Positions 33,608 to 42,483 of a stretch of 64,000 bases of DNA are shown here, piece by piece. The first letter of the stretch is position 1. Each line of letters begins with the position of its first letter. The position numbers and the translations under genes were made by a program. The notes beneath the pieces were generated by a model. That model was not told the DNA's origin and searched no databases. It saw only the letters and a program-made list of their open reading frames with translations. Location of the stretch: contig NC_009092.1 of the NCBI RefSeq assembly GCF_000016065.1, forward strand, positions 62,001-126,000, in the 5' to 3' direction. The DNA is from Shewanella loihica PV-4. GTDB lineage: Bacteria; Pseudomonadota; Gammaproteobacteria; Enterobacterales; Shewanellaceae.

Positions 33608-33659
33608 TATTTATCTAGCTCCAACAGGGACGAGTTCACACTCTTTTTGAGGACCCGGC

Positions 33660-34109
33660 CTACCATGTGAGGTGATCGATCAGGTAGGCGGCGTCATATA
33701 CCTTGGTTGTCTGCATCGATTCCTTATCCTGCAGGCCGGTAACTTCGACGATCACTGAGGTCTCATTTTCCACCTTACCCAGGCCATAGCCCCAGTCCTT
33801 GTGGCCAAAACCCAGGGTGTCGTTGCCGACCGCGTCGCGGTGGTTCTGCTCTGTGGTTAGGGCAAAGTAGGGGTAGCCATGGGCCTGGACTATCTCGGCG
33901 GACTTGCGCAGAACATATTTGCGGGCTAGGGCGCGATCTGTCATGTCGTTACCGACGAAGCTGATCTGCCAGCTATCGTCGGCTATCTGTACCACGTCGA
34001 AGCCTTCACCGAAGCTCCAGAAGGATTTTTCTGTGTCGTAAGAGGTGGCGCAGCCGCTCAGCAGGAGTATGAAACTCAGTATGAAGGCGGCCAATGGAGT
34101 TGTTTTCAT
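33660..34109 (-). CDS. CC0125/CC1285-family lipoprotein
   Basis: 149-residue lipoprotein with lipobox LLSGC (Cys20) and a mature region of the CC0125/CC1285 type: GEGFDVVQIADDSWQISFVGN, then RKYVLRKSAEIVQAHGYPYFAL. This family often encodes small envelope proteins induced by stress. ATG 34109 lies near a weak Shine-Dalgarno (GGGAAAGATATC). It is upstream of, and on the same strand as, the response regulator, 52 bp away. Function is unknown. Confidence 0.75.
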   Translation of the reverse strand: MKTTPLAAFILSFILLLSGCATSYDTEKSFWSFGEGFDVVQIADDSWQISFVGNDMTDRALARKYVLRKSAEIVQAHGYPYFALTTEQNHRDAVGNDTLGFGHKDWGYGLGKVENETSVIVEVTGLQDKESMQTTKVYDAAYLIDHLTW

Positions 34110-34243
34110 GATATCTTTCCCAAGGAGAACTAAGCCGCTATTGTGCAGGGGCGATCCCCGGGGCGACAGAGGGAGTTTGTATTGAATTGTCTCGCCTTTG
34201 TCAGCGGGCGAGACGAGTAGGCAGTAGTCAGGGGGAGAAGAAT

Positions 34244-34936
34244 ATGCCGAGTTTGGTAAACAAGATTTCGGGCCTGTATCGTGGCGACAAGGCCGAGGCG
34301 TTCGAGGGAATACCCAGCATGATCGACGCCAAGCGGGCGTGCACTCGTTTGGTGGTGGGTGAGCTGGGCGTCGAGGGTGACGGCCAGGCGGATCCCAAGC
34401 ATCACGGCGGCGCCGACCGTGTGCTGCACCATTTTCCTCGCGAACATTATGGTCAGTATCGTCGCTGGGACATGATGCAGGGATTCAAGGATGTGCCCGC
34501 CATGGGCGAGAACATCAGCACCGTTGGGCTGGACGAGACCCAGGTGAACATAGGCGACATCATCGCCATCGGCGAGGTGCGCCTGCAGGTGACTCAACCG
34601 CGCTCTCCCTGCTTCAAGCTCAATCATCAGTTCGGTCATCCCGAGTTTGCCCTGGCCATGCAGACCAGCGGCCTGTGTGGCTGGTTCTATCGGGTGATCA
34701 CGCCGGGTGAAATCAGCCTGGAGGACGATATCAGGCTTATCGAGCGCCGCACCGACATCAGCCTGCGCGAGGCGATGAGTATCTATTTCTCGCCCACCTT
34801 TGATGCCGGCGCCTACGATCGCCTTGCCAGTTGTGATGGGCTGGCGAAGTCTTGGGTAAATAGCTTGCAGCGCCGCCTGGAAAGTCGCAAGATTGAGCCT
34901 TGGGAAATGCGCTTATTTGGGCCTAATCGCCCATAA
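34244..34936 (+). CDS. MOSC-domain protein, YiiM type
   Basis: 230-residue protein of the MOSC family, which binds the molybdenum cofactor or its sulfurated form. YiiM in E. coli is linked to reduction of N-hydroxylated bases. Visible features are GDGQADPKHHGGADRVLHHF (the HxGG.(D/E)..V motif), GENISTVGLDE, VRLQVTQPRSPCFKL (MOSC conserved Cys) and a YiiM-like C-terminus. ATG 34244 follows GGGGGAGAAGAAT; the frame is open further upstream. It lies in a window rich in molybdenum genes but is not in an operon with them. Confidence 0.85.
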   Translation: MPSLVNKISGLYRGDKAEAFEGIPSMIDAKRACTRLVVGELGVEGDGQADPKHHGGADRVLHHFPREHYGQYRRWDMMQGFKDVPAMGENISTVGLDETQVNIGDIIAIGEVRLQVTQPRSPCFKLNHQFGHPEFALAMQTSGLCGWFYRVITPGEISLEDDIRLIERRTDISLREAMSIYFSPTFDAGAYDRLASCDGLAKSWVNSLQRRLESRKIEPWEMRLFGPNRP

Positions 34937-34978
34937 CTCTGCTTAAAATTAAGAATGAATCATCAAGGAGTGTAATTC

Positions 34979-35338
34979 GTGTCTGATATTGAACAACTGT
35001 CCCGTGACGACAGAAACATGGGCGTGGCGGTGCATCTGGCCAGCTTTTCCGGCTATCTGATCCCCTTCGGTTCTATCCTGGGGCCCCTGATTGTCTGGCT
35101 GATGAAGCGCGAGGAGATCGCCTTCGTCGACAGCTGTGGTCGCAACTGTCTGAACTTTAAGATAAGCGTGATGGTATACGCCATCATCAGCATGATCCTC
35201 ATGTTCGTCGGTATCGGCTTTATCCTGCTGGGTGTGCTGGCGATCTTCGATATCGTGGTCACCATCATCGCCGCCATGAAGGCCAGCGAGGGCATTAGTT
35301 ACCAGTATCCGCTGACGATCAAGTTTCTTAAGGCTTGA
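34979..35338 (+). CDS. DUF4870 membrane protein
   Basis: 119-residue membrane protein of the DUF4870 (Tic20-like) type: two to three hydrophobic segments (about 23-40, 60-80 and 82-102) around a conserved centre IVWLMKREEIAFVDSCGRNCLNF. GTG 34979 is the start, preceded by AAGGAGTGTAATTC. It lies 42 bases after the MOSC gene, so co-transcription is possible. Function unknown. A bidirectional terminator follows. Confidence 0.8.
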   Translation: MSDIEQLSRDDRNMGVAVHLASFSGYLIPFGSILGPLIVWLMKREEIAFVDSCGRNCLNFKISVMVYAIISMILMFVGIGFILLGVLAIFDIVVTIIAAMKASEGISYQYPLTIKFLKA

Positions 35339-35360
35339 TGCTTGTTCGGCAAAATAAAAA

Positions 35361-35383
35361 AGCCCGCGATTGCGGGCTTTTTT
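35361..35383. terminator. bidirectional intrinsic terminator
   Basis: AGCCCGC (35361-35367) and GCGGGCT (35372-35378) pair around GATT, followed by T residues on the plus strand and preceded by an A-run that serves the minus strand. It serves both the DUF4870 gene and the chemoreceptor. Confidence 0.88.
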
Positions 35384-35413
35384 GTGGCTGAAGCACTTTA
35401 AGCTGCGAACCGC

Positions 35414-37330
35414 CTAGACCTTGAAGCCGGCGACCAAGGTATCTAGCCTGTGGGCCAGCTGGTTGAGCGACTGGCTGGCCTGGGCCACTGCCTGGGAGGT
35501 CTCGCTGGTACGCTGGGTGATCTCGCTGATCTCCGTGACGTTGCGGTTGATATCTTCCACCACGGTAGACTGCTCCTCGGTGGCCGCCGCGACCTGAATA
35601 TTCATGTCAGTTATGGCGCCTATCTGCTGGCTGATCTCCGTCAGGGTATGGCTGGCCTCGTCGACCGCCTGTACCCCTTCCTGGCTGCGGCTCTTGCTCT
35701 GGGTCATCGCCTCGACGGCGCGGGCCGCCTCGCTCTGTAGGTTGTCGATCATCTTCTGCACCTCGTCGGTCGACGCGGCGGTGCGTGAGGCCAGGTTACG
35801 TACCTCCTCGGCGACCACGGCGAAGCCTCGTCCTGCCTCTCCGGCACGGGCGGCCTCAATGGCGGCGTTGAGGGCCAGCAGGTTGGTCTGATCCGATACG
35901 GCGCGGATCACATCCAGGATACTGCCGATGGAGGTGGTATGGGTGGCCAAGGATTCGATCACATTACCCACCTGTTCCACATCCTGAGACAGCTGATTGA
36001 TGGTGTCGCGGGCGCGGGTCACCACTATCTGGCCGTTGCTGGAGGCGTTGTCGGCGTCCTTGGCGTTGTCGGCGGCCTGGGCGGCGTTGCCGGCGATCTC
36101 GTGCACGGTCGCGCCCATCTCGTTGATAGCGGTGACCACCATCATGGTCTGATCTTTCTGCAGCTGGCTGTCGTCCTGGGTCTGCTGGGCCTGATTGGCC
36201 ACATCCTTGGCGGCGTGACTCAGCTGCACGCTGGTGTCTGTCACCTCTATGATGGAGTGCTGGATCTTCTCGATAAAGCTGTTGAAGCCCTTGGCCAGCT
36301 GCGCTAGTTCGTCGTTACCTTCGACCGGCAGGCGTTGGCGCAGATCCCCTTCACCCTGACCTATGTCTTGCAGCATGTCGGCTACCTTGGCAATGGGCTG
36401 GCTCACCGAGGCGGAGACGAAGGTAGAGAGGCCGATAAAGGCGGCGGCGATCAGCACTGTCCAGACGAGGATCTGATAGGCCGACTCTTCCAGCAGGGCG
36501 AATACCTCGGCCCTGGGCACCTGGGCTACCAGATACCAGTCCATTGAGGGAATATAGCTGCTGGCGACCAGCAATGTCTCACCGTCTAGCTCTGTCTGTG
36601 TCAGGCCAAAGTCGCCCTTGTTGAGCAGCTCTCTGGTCACGTTACCGCCATAGAGTGAACTCAAACTGGCCTTGCCAATCTGGCTGGTGTCCGAGTGCAG
36701 CTTGACGTCACCCTTGGCATCCACCAGGTAAACGAAGCCTGTATCTTCGATCTTGAAGGATTTCAGCAGGCGTACCATGTCGTCCAGCGACTTGGCCAGT
36801 CCCACCAAGCCGCGGTCGTTGGGCTGTTGGTAGTTGATGAAGAGCTTCACCTCGCCATTGGCCTCGGTGAACACGTTGAGCATGCGCTCTGTGCCGCTGT
36901 TTTTATAGTTGAAGAACCAACCATCCTGATCCGGGGTAAGGATCCGCAAGAAGCCGTCCTGGGTGTAGTAAGCGGCGGTCTGCCTGTCGGCATAGGAGGC
37001 TTGCACCAGCTTATATTGCTGCTGCACATCCTTGAGCTGGGCGATCACCAGAGGCTCTGTCTCGGCAGGGCGGCCCTCGACCAGCCACTGCTTGAGCATC
37101 TTGCTGCTGGCGAGCTGCTCGGCGGCGTTCATCAGGGTGGCGATGTCCATCTCCACCTTGTTGCGGATCGCCTGCAAGGTGTTGGGCAGCTCGGAGGTGA
37201 GCATGCGCTGCTCGACGACTTCCTTGGCGCTACGTTGACTCAAGACACCCACGAGCACGGTCGACAGCAATACCGCGACGGTAACCGTGAGTAAGATCTT
37301 CTGCTTGATGGTGAGCATGTTTAGTTTCAT
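35414..37330 (-). CDS. methyl-accepting chemotaxis protein with Cache sensor domain
   Basis: 638-residue transmembrane chemoreceptor. Transmembrane segment 1 (about 11-30); a periplasmic double-Cache-like domain (about 35-280, with [23 protein letters not shown] strands); transmembrane segment 2 (about 283-305); HAMP (about 306-360); a cytoplasmic signalling hairpin with the conserved tip [16 protein letters not shown] region, and helices [20 protein letters not shown] preceding it. No CheR-binding tail at the C-terminus. It signals to CheA, encoded in part at 62836. Ligand is unknown. Gene stands alone with a terminator on its 3' side. Confidence 0.92.
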   Translation of the reverse strand: MKLNMLTIKQKILLTVTVAVLLSTVLVGVLSQRSAKEVVEQRMLTSELPNTLQAIRNKVEMDIATLMNAAEQLASSKMLKQWLVEGRPAETEPLVIAQLKDVQQQYKLVQASYADRQTAAYYTQDGFLRILTPDQDGWFFNYKNSGTERMLNVFTEANGEVKLFINYQQPNDRGLVGLAKSLDDMVRLLKSFKIEDTGFVYLVDAKGDVKLHSDTSQIGKASLSSLYGGNVTRELLNKGDFGLTQTELDGETLLVASSYIPSMDWYLVAQVPRAEVFALLEESAYQILVWTVLIAAAFIGLSTFVSASVSQPIAKVADMLQDIGQGEGDLRQRLPVEGNDELAQLAKGFNSFIEKIQHSIIEVTDTSVQLSHAAKDVANQAQQTQDDSQLQKDQTMMVVTAINEMGATVHEIAGNAAQAADNAKDADNASSNGQIVVTRARDTINQLSQDVEQVGNVIESLATHTTSIGSILDVIRAVSDQTNLLALNAAIEAARAGEAGRGFAVVAEEVRNLASRTAASTDEVQKMIDNLQSEAARAVEAMTQSKSRSQEGVQAVDEASHTLTEISQQIGAITDMNIQVAAATEEQSTVVEDINRNVTEISEITQRTSETSQAVAQASQSLNQLAHRLDTLVAGFKV

Positions 37331-37532
37331 CGTTTATGACTCGCATCTACTCTGTCCGAGCATGCCTCGGATGTGTGAATACTAGATTATTAAGGTTAGT
37401 CGCTGTTTTCTAAACACGCTAAACCATTGAACTTTTTTGAGGGCAGGAGGATCCTTTAGGATCACTTAGTGCGTCTTGGTAACGCTTGTAGGTATGGCGC
37501 CATTATGGTGGCCTGGGATGTTAAGCGCAAGT

Positions 37533-37556
37533 AAAAACGCGCCCTAAGGCGCGTTT
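37533..37556 (-). terminator. intrinsic terminator after ETF-QO
   Basis: AAACGCGCC (37535-37543) and GGCGCGTTT (37548-37556) pair perfectly around CTAA. On the minus strand the stem is followed by T residues. Confidence 0.85.
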
Positions 37557-37590
37557 GAATCTGTCTGTTTGCCGAGCAACAAGGCCTGGC

Positions 37591-39240
37591 TTACATGTTC
37601 GGATAGTTAGGTCCGCCGCCGCCCTCTGGGGTGACCCAGGTGATGTTCTGGCTCGGATCTTTGATGTCACAGGTCTTACAGTGGATGCAGTTCTGACCGT
37701 TGATGACAAATTTCTTCTCGCCGGCTTCTTCCACCACCTCATACACACCCGCCGGGCAGTAACGCTGGGCCGGTTCGTCGAACTTGACCAGGTTCACCTC
37801 GATAGGGATACGCTCGTCTTTGAGACGCAGGTGACACAGCTGATCTTCTTCGTGGAAGGTGTTCGACAGGTAGACGGAGGAGAGCTTGTCGAAGCTTAAC
37901 TTACCGTCAGGCTTTGGATAATCTATCTTGCTGTAGGCACTGACCTCGGCCATCTGGGCATAGTCGGCCTTTTCATCCCGCAGGGTGATAGGGAACTTGC
38001 CGCCAAACCAGTTCTGGTCGATATAGTTGAAGGCGCCGCCCAGGTATGCTCCGAACTTGTGCATCGCCGGGCCGAAGTTGCGTGAGCAGTAGAGTTCATC
38101 CTGTAGCCAGCTCTGTTCGAACTTCTCCTGGTAGCAGTCGAGATCTTTGCCGCCTTCTACGCCGGCATGCAGGGCGTGGCAGATGGTTTCGGCCGCGATC
38201 ATGCCGCTCTTCATCGCCGTGTGGGTGCCCTTGATCTTGGCGAAGTTCAGGGTACCTGCGTCACAACCTATGATCAGGCCGCCAGGGAAGCTCATCTTAG
38301 GCAGCGAGTTGAGACCACCCTTGGTGATGGCGCGGGCGCCATAGCAGAGGCGTTCACCGCCCTGTAGGTACTGGCTGATCACTGGATGTGTCTTGTAGCG
38401 CTGGAACTCATCGAATGGGCTCAGATGTGGGTTCTGATAGTTGAGATCTATGATGAGACCCACGGCGATCTGGTTGTCTTCCATATGATAGAGGAAGCCG
38501 CCACCTGAGGCGCCGTCTGTCAGTGGCCAGCCACCCGTGTGAACGACTTTACCCTGCTGGTGTTGCTCGGCGGGGACCTTCCAGATCTCCTTGAAGCCCA
38601 GGCCGTAGTGTTGCGGCGTCTTGCCGTTGTCCAGGTGGAACTTCTCGATCAGCTGCTTGCCCAGGTGGCCACGGCAGCCTTCGCTAAATACAGTGTACTT
38701 GGCGTGCAGTTCCATGCCCGGTTCATAGCTGTCTTTGGGCTCACCATCGGCGCCGACGCCCATATCGCCTATGATGATCCCCTTGACGCTGCCATCCTCG
38801 TTAAACAGCAGCTCGCTGGCGGGGAAGCCAGGGAAGATCTCGACGCCCAAGGCCTCGGCACGCTCGGCCAACCAACGGGCCAGGTTGCCGACGCTGATGA
38901 TATAGTTGCCATCGTTGTGCATCGTCTTAGGGATAAAGGCATTGGGCATGGCGCGTGAGGCCGAGTCTGAGCTAAGCATAAACAGCTCGTCATGGGTCAC
39001 CGCCGTGTGCAGCGGTGCACCTTGCTCTTTCCAGTCACCAAATAGCTCTTCGAGCACCTTAGGTTCGAACACGGCACCCGAGAGAATGTGCGCGCCCACT
39101 TCCGAGCCTTTCTCGACCACACAGACTGTCAGCTCCTGGCCGGCGTCTTGTGAGATTTGCATTAGTCGACATGCGGTAGCCAGGCCAGCTGGGCCTGCGC
39201 CAACGATAACGACGTCGAACTCCATCGATTCGCGTTCCAT
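37591..39240 (-). CDS. electron transfer flavoprotein-ubiquinone oxidoreductase
   Basis: 549-residue peripheral membrane flavoprotein (ETF-QO). It takes electrons from reduced ETF, itself fed by acyl-CoA dehydrogenases, and reduces ubiquinone. N-terminal FAD motif VVIVGAGPAGLATACRL; internal conserved blocks VGAHILSGAVF, EGCRGHLGKQLI, LIIGCDAGTLNFAKIKGTHTA; C-terminal [4Fe-4S] site CIHCKTCDIKDPSQNITW ending in PEGGGGP. ATG 39240 follows GAGGTGAAGTG; a GTG at 39243 is adjacent. Single gene with its own terminator; the ETF subunits are not nearby. Confidence 0.93.
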   Translation of the reverse strand: MERESMEFDVVIVGAGPAGLATACRLMQISQDAGQELTVCVVEKGSEVGAHILSGAVFEPKVLEELFGDWKEQGAPLHTAVTHDELFMLSSDSASRAMPNAFIPKTMHNDGNYIISVGNLARWLAERAEALGVEIFPGFPASELLFNEDGSVKGIIIGDMGVGADGEPKDSYEPGMELHAKYTVFSEGCRGHLGKQLIEKFHLDNGKTPQHYGLGFKEIWKVPAEQHQQGKVVHTGGWPLTDGASGGGFLYHMEDNQIAVGLIIDLNYQNPHLSPFDEFQRYKTHPVISQYLQGGERLCYGARAITKGGLNSLPKMSFPGGLIIGCDAGTLNFAKIKGTHTAMKSGMIAAETICHALHAGVEGGKDLDCYQEKFEQSWLQDELYCSRNFGPAMHKFGAYLGGAFNYIDQNWFGGKFPITLRDEKADYAQMAEVSAYSKIDYPKPDGKLSFDKLSSVYLSNTFHEEDQLCHLRLKDERIPIEVNLVKFDEPAQRYCPAGVYEVVEEAGEKKFVINGQNCIHCKTCDIKDPSQNITWVTPEGGGGPNYPNM

Positions 39241-39470
39241 CACTTCACCTCTTTTAGCTTTCCCCCGATTGAAACGGGTGTTTTATTCTTTGTCTCCACC
39301 TTACCCTAAAATAGCGAAATGGCACAGAGTTTAAGCAGTCAGGATAGACTAATTGATGGTATTTATCTTCGTGAGCGGTGTCACATTATGTTAACGCCCG
39401 ATTGATCTTAAACAAAAAACGGGAAGTTTCTGCTATAAAACCCGGTCTATATCGGCCTATAATTGAGAAA

Positions 39471-39545
39471 CGACGGTTCTCCGAGCTTTCTCTCCTACGT
39501 CCACAGATAGGGAGATTAAGCCGTGGCAATAGTGCCACCGGGGTG
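39471..39545 (+). ncRNA. molybdenum cofactor (Moco) riboswitch
   Basis: The leader of moaA matches the Moco RNA motif described upstream of moaA operons in gammaproteobacteria: TTCTCCGAGC (39478-39487), a CCTACGT...ATAGGGAGA stem-loop, GCCGTGGC, and a closing GTGCCACCGGGG. The matching order and position (about 45 bases before moaA) support the call. In E. coli this RNA lowers moaA expression when cofactor is plentiful. The pairing was judged by eye. Confidence 0.8.
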
Positions 39546-39586
39546 AGGAAAGAAATTGACTCACCTCCCCTTACTTGGAAAGGTGA
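39540..39586 (+). promoter_or_regulatory. expression platform of the Moco riboswitch
   Basis: Two mutually exclusive pairings share one strand. GGTGAG (39542-39547) with CTCACC (39560-39565) forms one helix. TCACCT (39561-39566) with AGGTGA (39581-39586) forms another; this AGGTGA is the moaA ribosome binding site. The first helix would leave the ribosome binding site free, the second would hide it. Folding of the upstream riboswitch could choose between them. Confidence 0.6.
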
Positions 39587-39588
39587 TC

Positions 39589-40569
39589 ATGTCTCAACTA
39601 CAAGACAATTTTGGTCGAAGATTTCACTATTTACGGATGTCGGTAACCGATGTCTGTAACTTCAAATGCACATACTGCCTCCCAGATGGTTATCGCCCCG
39701 ACGGTAAGCCTAAGTTTTTAGATCTCAACGAGATCGAGAATCTAGTGGGCGCCTTTGCCGAGGTCGGCACCCAGAAGATCCGCATCACGGGCGGCGAGCC
39801 CACATTGCGTAAAGATTTTACCGACATCGTGCGTATCGTCGCGGACAACGACAAGATCAAGACGCTGGCGACCACCACCAATGGCTATCGCCTCGAGAAG
39901 CATGCCAAGGAGTGGTTCGATGCCGGTCTGAGACGCATCAACGTCTCGGTAGACAGCCTGGATCCGCGCATGTTTTATCAGATCACCGGCGAGAATAAGT
40001 TCGACGAGGTGATGCGTGGCGTCGATGCCGCCCTGGAGGCGGGTTTCGAGCGGGTGAAGATCAATGCCGTGCTGCTCAAGGGCTTAAACGACAAAGACTT
40101 ACCGCGCTTCCTGCACTGGATCAAGCACACCCCAATTGACCTGCGTTTCATCGAGCTGATGGAAACCGGTCTGGGACGCGAGTACTTCAAAGCCCATCAT
40201 CTGGCGGGTGCCGACATCAAGTCGCAACTTGTTCAGGATGGCTGGCAGTTGGATCAGTCGGCGGTCGACGATGGCCCGGCGCAAAACTTCAGCCATGACG
40301 ACTTCAAGGGACGCATAGGGCTGATCATGCCCTACGAGAAGAACTTCTGCGCCAGCTGTAACCGCCTGCGTGTCTCTGCCAAGGGGAAACTGCATCTCTG
40401 CCTCTTCACCGAGCACGGTGTGGATCTAAGGGATCTGTTGCAGTCCCATGAGCAGCGCGCTGAGCTGATCGAACGGCTCCATGGTCAGCTGAGGGCGAAG
40501 AAGGAAACCCACTTCCTCCACGATGGCATCACAGGCGTAACACAGCATCTGGCGTCTATCGGCGGCTAG
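39589..40569 (+). CDS. moaA: GTP 3',8-cyclase MoaA
   Basis: 326-residue radical SAM enzyme of the first step of molybdopterin synthesis, converting GTP into the 3',8-cyclo intermediate. It has the N-terminal CNFKCTYC cluster motif, the RITGGEPTLRKD loop, the second [4Fe-4S] site CASCNRLRVSAKGKLHLC at about 265-282, and the C-terminal GG pair required for activity. ATG 39589 follows AAAGGTGATC; this ribosome binding site is part of the riboswitch platform. The C-terminus is followed by a 16-bp palindrome. It starts the moa-mod block. Confidence 0.93.
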   Translation: MSQLQDNFGRRFHYLRMSVTDVCNFKCTYCLPDGYRPDGKPKFLDLNEIENLVGAFAEVGTQKIRITGGEPTLRKDFTDIVRIVADNDKIKTLATTTNGYRLEKHAKEWFDAGLRRINVSVDSLDPRMFYQITGENKFDEVMRGVDAALEAGFERVKINAVLLKGLNDKDLPRFLHWIKHTPIDLRFIELMETGLGREYFKAHHLAGADIKSQLVQDGWQLDQSAVDDGPAQNFSHDDFKGRIGLIMPYEKNFCASCNRLRVSAKGKLHLCLFTEHGVDLRDLLQSHEQRAELIERLHGQLRAKKETHFLHDGITGVTQHLASIGG

Positions 40570-40573
40570 AGGG

Positions 40574-40589
40574 CTTGCGCTAGCGCAAG
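40574..40589. repeat. 16-bp perfect palindrome between moaA and moaB
   Basis: CTTGCGCTAGCGCAAG (40574-40589) is fully self-complementary. It lies four bases after the moaA stop. It may be an operator or an mRNA-processing hairpin; no T-run follows, so it is not a terminator. Confidence 0.5.
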
Positions 40590-40680
40590 AAGTTGCGTAT
40601 GCCGTGTGGGTATACTCTGCCCATATTCCTGTCGGCGCATCTGATATTCGCAAACCAAACCAAGAGTGAAGAGAGACGTT

Positions 40681-41211
40681 ATGGGTCATTGCACGAGAAC
40701 TCAATTTGAACCGCTCAATATCGCGGTATTAACCCTGTCCGACTCCCGGGAGCTGAGCCAGGACACCTCGGGACAATTTTTACAAGACGCCTTGTTAGAG
40801 GCCGGGCACAAGCTGGCGGAGCGCCGCCTGATTAAAGATGACAAGTATCAGATACGTTCGGTATTGTCTCAGTGGATCGCATCGAATGATGTGCAGGTGA
40901 TTATCACCACAGGCGGCACAGGCTTTACCGAGCGCGACAATACGCCTCAGGCGGTCAGACCGCTATTTGATCGTGAGATTGAAGGCTTTGGTGAGCTGTT
41001 CCGTCATATCACCTATACAGAGCTGGGCACCTCGACGGTGCAGTCCCGCGCCCTGGGTGGCTTCGCCAACAAGACCGCCATCTTCTGTCTGCCGGGCTCA
41101 ACCGGTGCCTGCAAGACGGGCTGGAACAAGATTTTAAGAGAACAACTGGATGCCACTCACAGACCCTGTAACTTTGTGATGCACGTGAAGAAGGTAGCAA
41201 TTGATGAGTAG
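40681..41211 (+). CDS. moaB: molybdenum cofactor biosynthesis protein MoaB
   Basis: 176-residue MoaB/MogA-like protein, which adenylates or otherwise activates molybdopterin for metal insertion. Family marks: [14 protein letters not shown] near the N-terminus, [16 protein letters not shown] (the TTGGTG motif) and the later [28 protein letters not shown] 40681 is preceded by GAGAGACGTT; an upstream in-frame GTG (40666) is less likely. It ends overlapping the moaC start. The gap from moaA (111 bp) could hold an extra promoter. Confidence 0.9.
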   Translation: MGHCTRTQFEPLNIAVLTLSDSRELSQDTSGQFLQDALLEAGHKLAERRLIKDDKYQIRSVLSQWIASNDVQVIITTGGTGFTERDNTPQAVRPLFDREIEGFGELFRHITYTELGTSTVQSRALGGFANKTAIFCLPGSTGACKTGWNKILREQLDATHRPCNFVMHVKKVAIDE

Positions 41212-41680
41212 TGAATTTACCCATATTAATGCCGATGGCAATGCCCACATGGTGGATGTCACCGAGAAGGCGGTTACCGAGCGCGAGGCCCGCGCCGAGG
41301 CCTTTATCGAGATGGCACCAGAGACGCTGGAGATGATCATGAGCGGCAGCCACCACAAGGGGGATGTGTTCGCCACGGCTCGCATCGCCGGAATCCAGGC
41401 TGCGAAGAAAACCTCAGATCTGATCCCGCTGTGCCACCCCCTGATGCTGACCAAGGTCGAGGTGGATCTCGAGGCGCAGCCCGCGCATCACAGAGTGCGT
41501 ATCACCAGTCTATGTAAGCTGTCGGGTAAGACAGGTGTCGAGATGGAGGCGCTTACCGCGGCCTCGGTAGCGGCGCTGACCATCTACGACATGTGCAAGG
41601 CGGTGCAGAAAGATATGGTGATCTCTCAGACACGCCTGCTGGAGAAGCGGGGCGGCAAGTCGGGACATTTCAAGGTTTAG
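41204..41680 (+). CDS. moaC: cyclic pyranopterin monophosphate synthase MoaC
   Basis: 158-residue enzyme making cyclic pyranopterin monophosphate from the MoaA product. Features: [21 protein letters not shown] at the N-terminus, [19 protein letters not shown] and [26 protein letters not shown], which hold the active-site residues. ATG 41204 lies 8 bases inside moaB. An in-frame short tandem duplication that includes the stop codon follows. moaC, moaD and moaE are closely packed. Confidence 0.92.
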   Translation: MSSEFTHINADGNAHMVDVTEKAVTEREARAEAFIEMAPETLEMIMSGSHHKGDVFATARIAGIQAAKKTSDLIPLCHPLMLTKVEVDLEAQPAHHRVRITSLCKLSGKTGVEMEALTAASVAALTIYDMCKAVQKDMVISQTRLLEKRGGKSGHFKV

Positions 41681-41705
41681 TTCAAGGTTTTAGCCAAGGT
41701 TTAAG
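41669..41705 (+). repeat. tandem repeat spanning the moaC stop codon
   Basis: Three imperfect copies of TTCAAGGTTTAG: 41669-41680 (containing the moaC stop), 41681-41693 and 41694-41705. Read in the moaC frame the following codons give Phe-Lys-Val-Leu-Ala-Lys-Val and then TAA. Confidence 0.75.
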
Positions 41706-41729
41706 CGACAAGTATTTAGGGTAAAGATT

Positions 41730-41981
41730 ATGATAAATGTGCTGTTTTTCGCCCAGGTGCGCGAACTATTAGGTGAGAGCACCATAGAAGTCGAGGCAAG
41801 CGAGCAGACCACCACAGCCGAAGGCCTGCGTGCCTTGCTGGCGGCCAAAGATGACAAGTGGGGCAAAGTATTGGCTTCAGACAAGCTACTGGTGGCGGTC
41901 AATCAGACCATCAGCAGCTGGGATACCCAGGTCGAAGACGGCGACGAGGTAGCCTTCTTCCCGCCAGTCACTGGAGGTTAA
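41730..41981 (+). CDS. moaD: molybdopterin synthase small subunit MoaD
   Basis: 83-residue ubiquitin-like sulfur carrier. It ends in a C-terminal Gly-Gly (PPVTGG), the thiocarboxylate site used in molybdopterin synthesis with MoaE. N-terminus MINVLFFAQVRELLGEST is typical. ATG 41730 follows AGGGTAAAGATT. One base separates it from moaE. Confidence 0.92.
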   Translation: MINVLFFAQVRELLGESTIEVEASEQTTTAEGLRALLAAKDDKWGKVLASDKLLVAVNQTISSWDTQVEDGDEVAFFPPVTGG

Positions 41982-41982
41982 G

Positions 41983-42450
41983 ATGAGCCAAGCGAGCGAC
42001 CGGGTATTGGTGCAGACCCAAGACTTTAGCGTTCCGGATGAATATGCCAGAATCGCGGCGGACGACAGCGACGGCGCCGTGGTCACCTTCGTGGGCAAGG
42101 TGCGCGACTTTAACGATGGCAGCGCGGTGACCGATCTGACCCTGGAACACTATCCAGGCATGACAGAGGCGGTGCTGAATCAGATCGCCGTCGAGGCAAG
42201 AGAGCGCTGGCCGCTGACCCACGTGACCATCATTCACCGGGTCGGCACCATGGCTTTGGGCGAGCAGATCGTCTTTATCGGTGTCACCAGTGCCCATCGC
42301 AAGGCGGCGTTCGCGGCCTGTGAGTTCCTGATCGATTTCCTCAAGACCAAGGCGCCATTCTGGAAGTTAGAGGCGGGCGATCAGGGCAAGAACTGGGTCG
42401 AGGCTAAAGATGCCGACGAACAGGCCGCCAAGATGTGGGAAAAGCAGTAA
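41983..42450 (+). CDS. moaE: molybdopterin synthase catalytic subunit MoaE
   Basis: 155-residue partner of MoaD; adds the dithiolene sulfurs to precursor Z. Recognised by GAVVTFVGKVRDFNDG, LTLEHYPGMTEA and the catalytic lysine region FLKTKAPFWKLE. ATG 41983 follows GGAGGTTAAG; the start is one base after moaD. It ends 33 bases before modA, with a hairpin in between. Confidence 0.92.
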   Translation: MSQASDRVLVQTQDFSVPDEYARIAADDSDGAVVTFVGKVRDFNDGSAVTDLTLEHYPGMTEAVLNQIAVEARERWPLTHVTIIHRVGTMALGEQIVFIGVTSAHRKAAFAACEFLIDFLKTKAPFWKLEAGDQGKNWVEAKDADEQAAKMWEKQ

Positions 42451-42451
42451 G

Positions 42452-42468
42452 CCGGGACGAGTACCCGG
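42452..42468 (+). other. hairpin between moaE and modA
   Basis: CCGGG (42452-42456) pairs with CCCGG (42464-42468) around ACGAGTA, directly after the moaE stop and before modA. No T-run follows. It may separate expression of the cofactor and transport genes. Confidence 0.35.
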
Positions 42469-42483
42469 TTGATGAGGGTTGAA

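Larger units (their letters stand above)
39244..39588 (+). promoter_or_regulatory. 345-bp divergent region between ETF-QO and moaA
   Basis: No gene. It holds the promoter of ETF-QO on the minus strand, the moaA promoter, and a Moco riboswitch in the moaA leader (see separate entries). The stretch 39244-39440 is AT-rich with no feature seen. Confidence 0.6.

Noticed and set aside
42452..42468. Terminator between moaE and modA
   Set aside because: The stem is short and has no T-run, so it is listed only as a hairpin.
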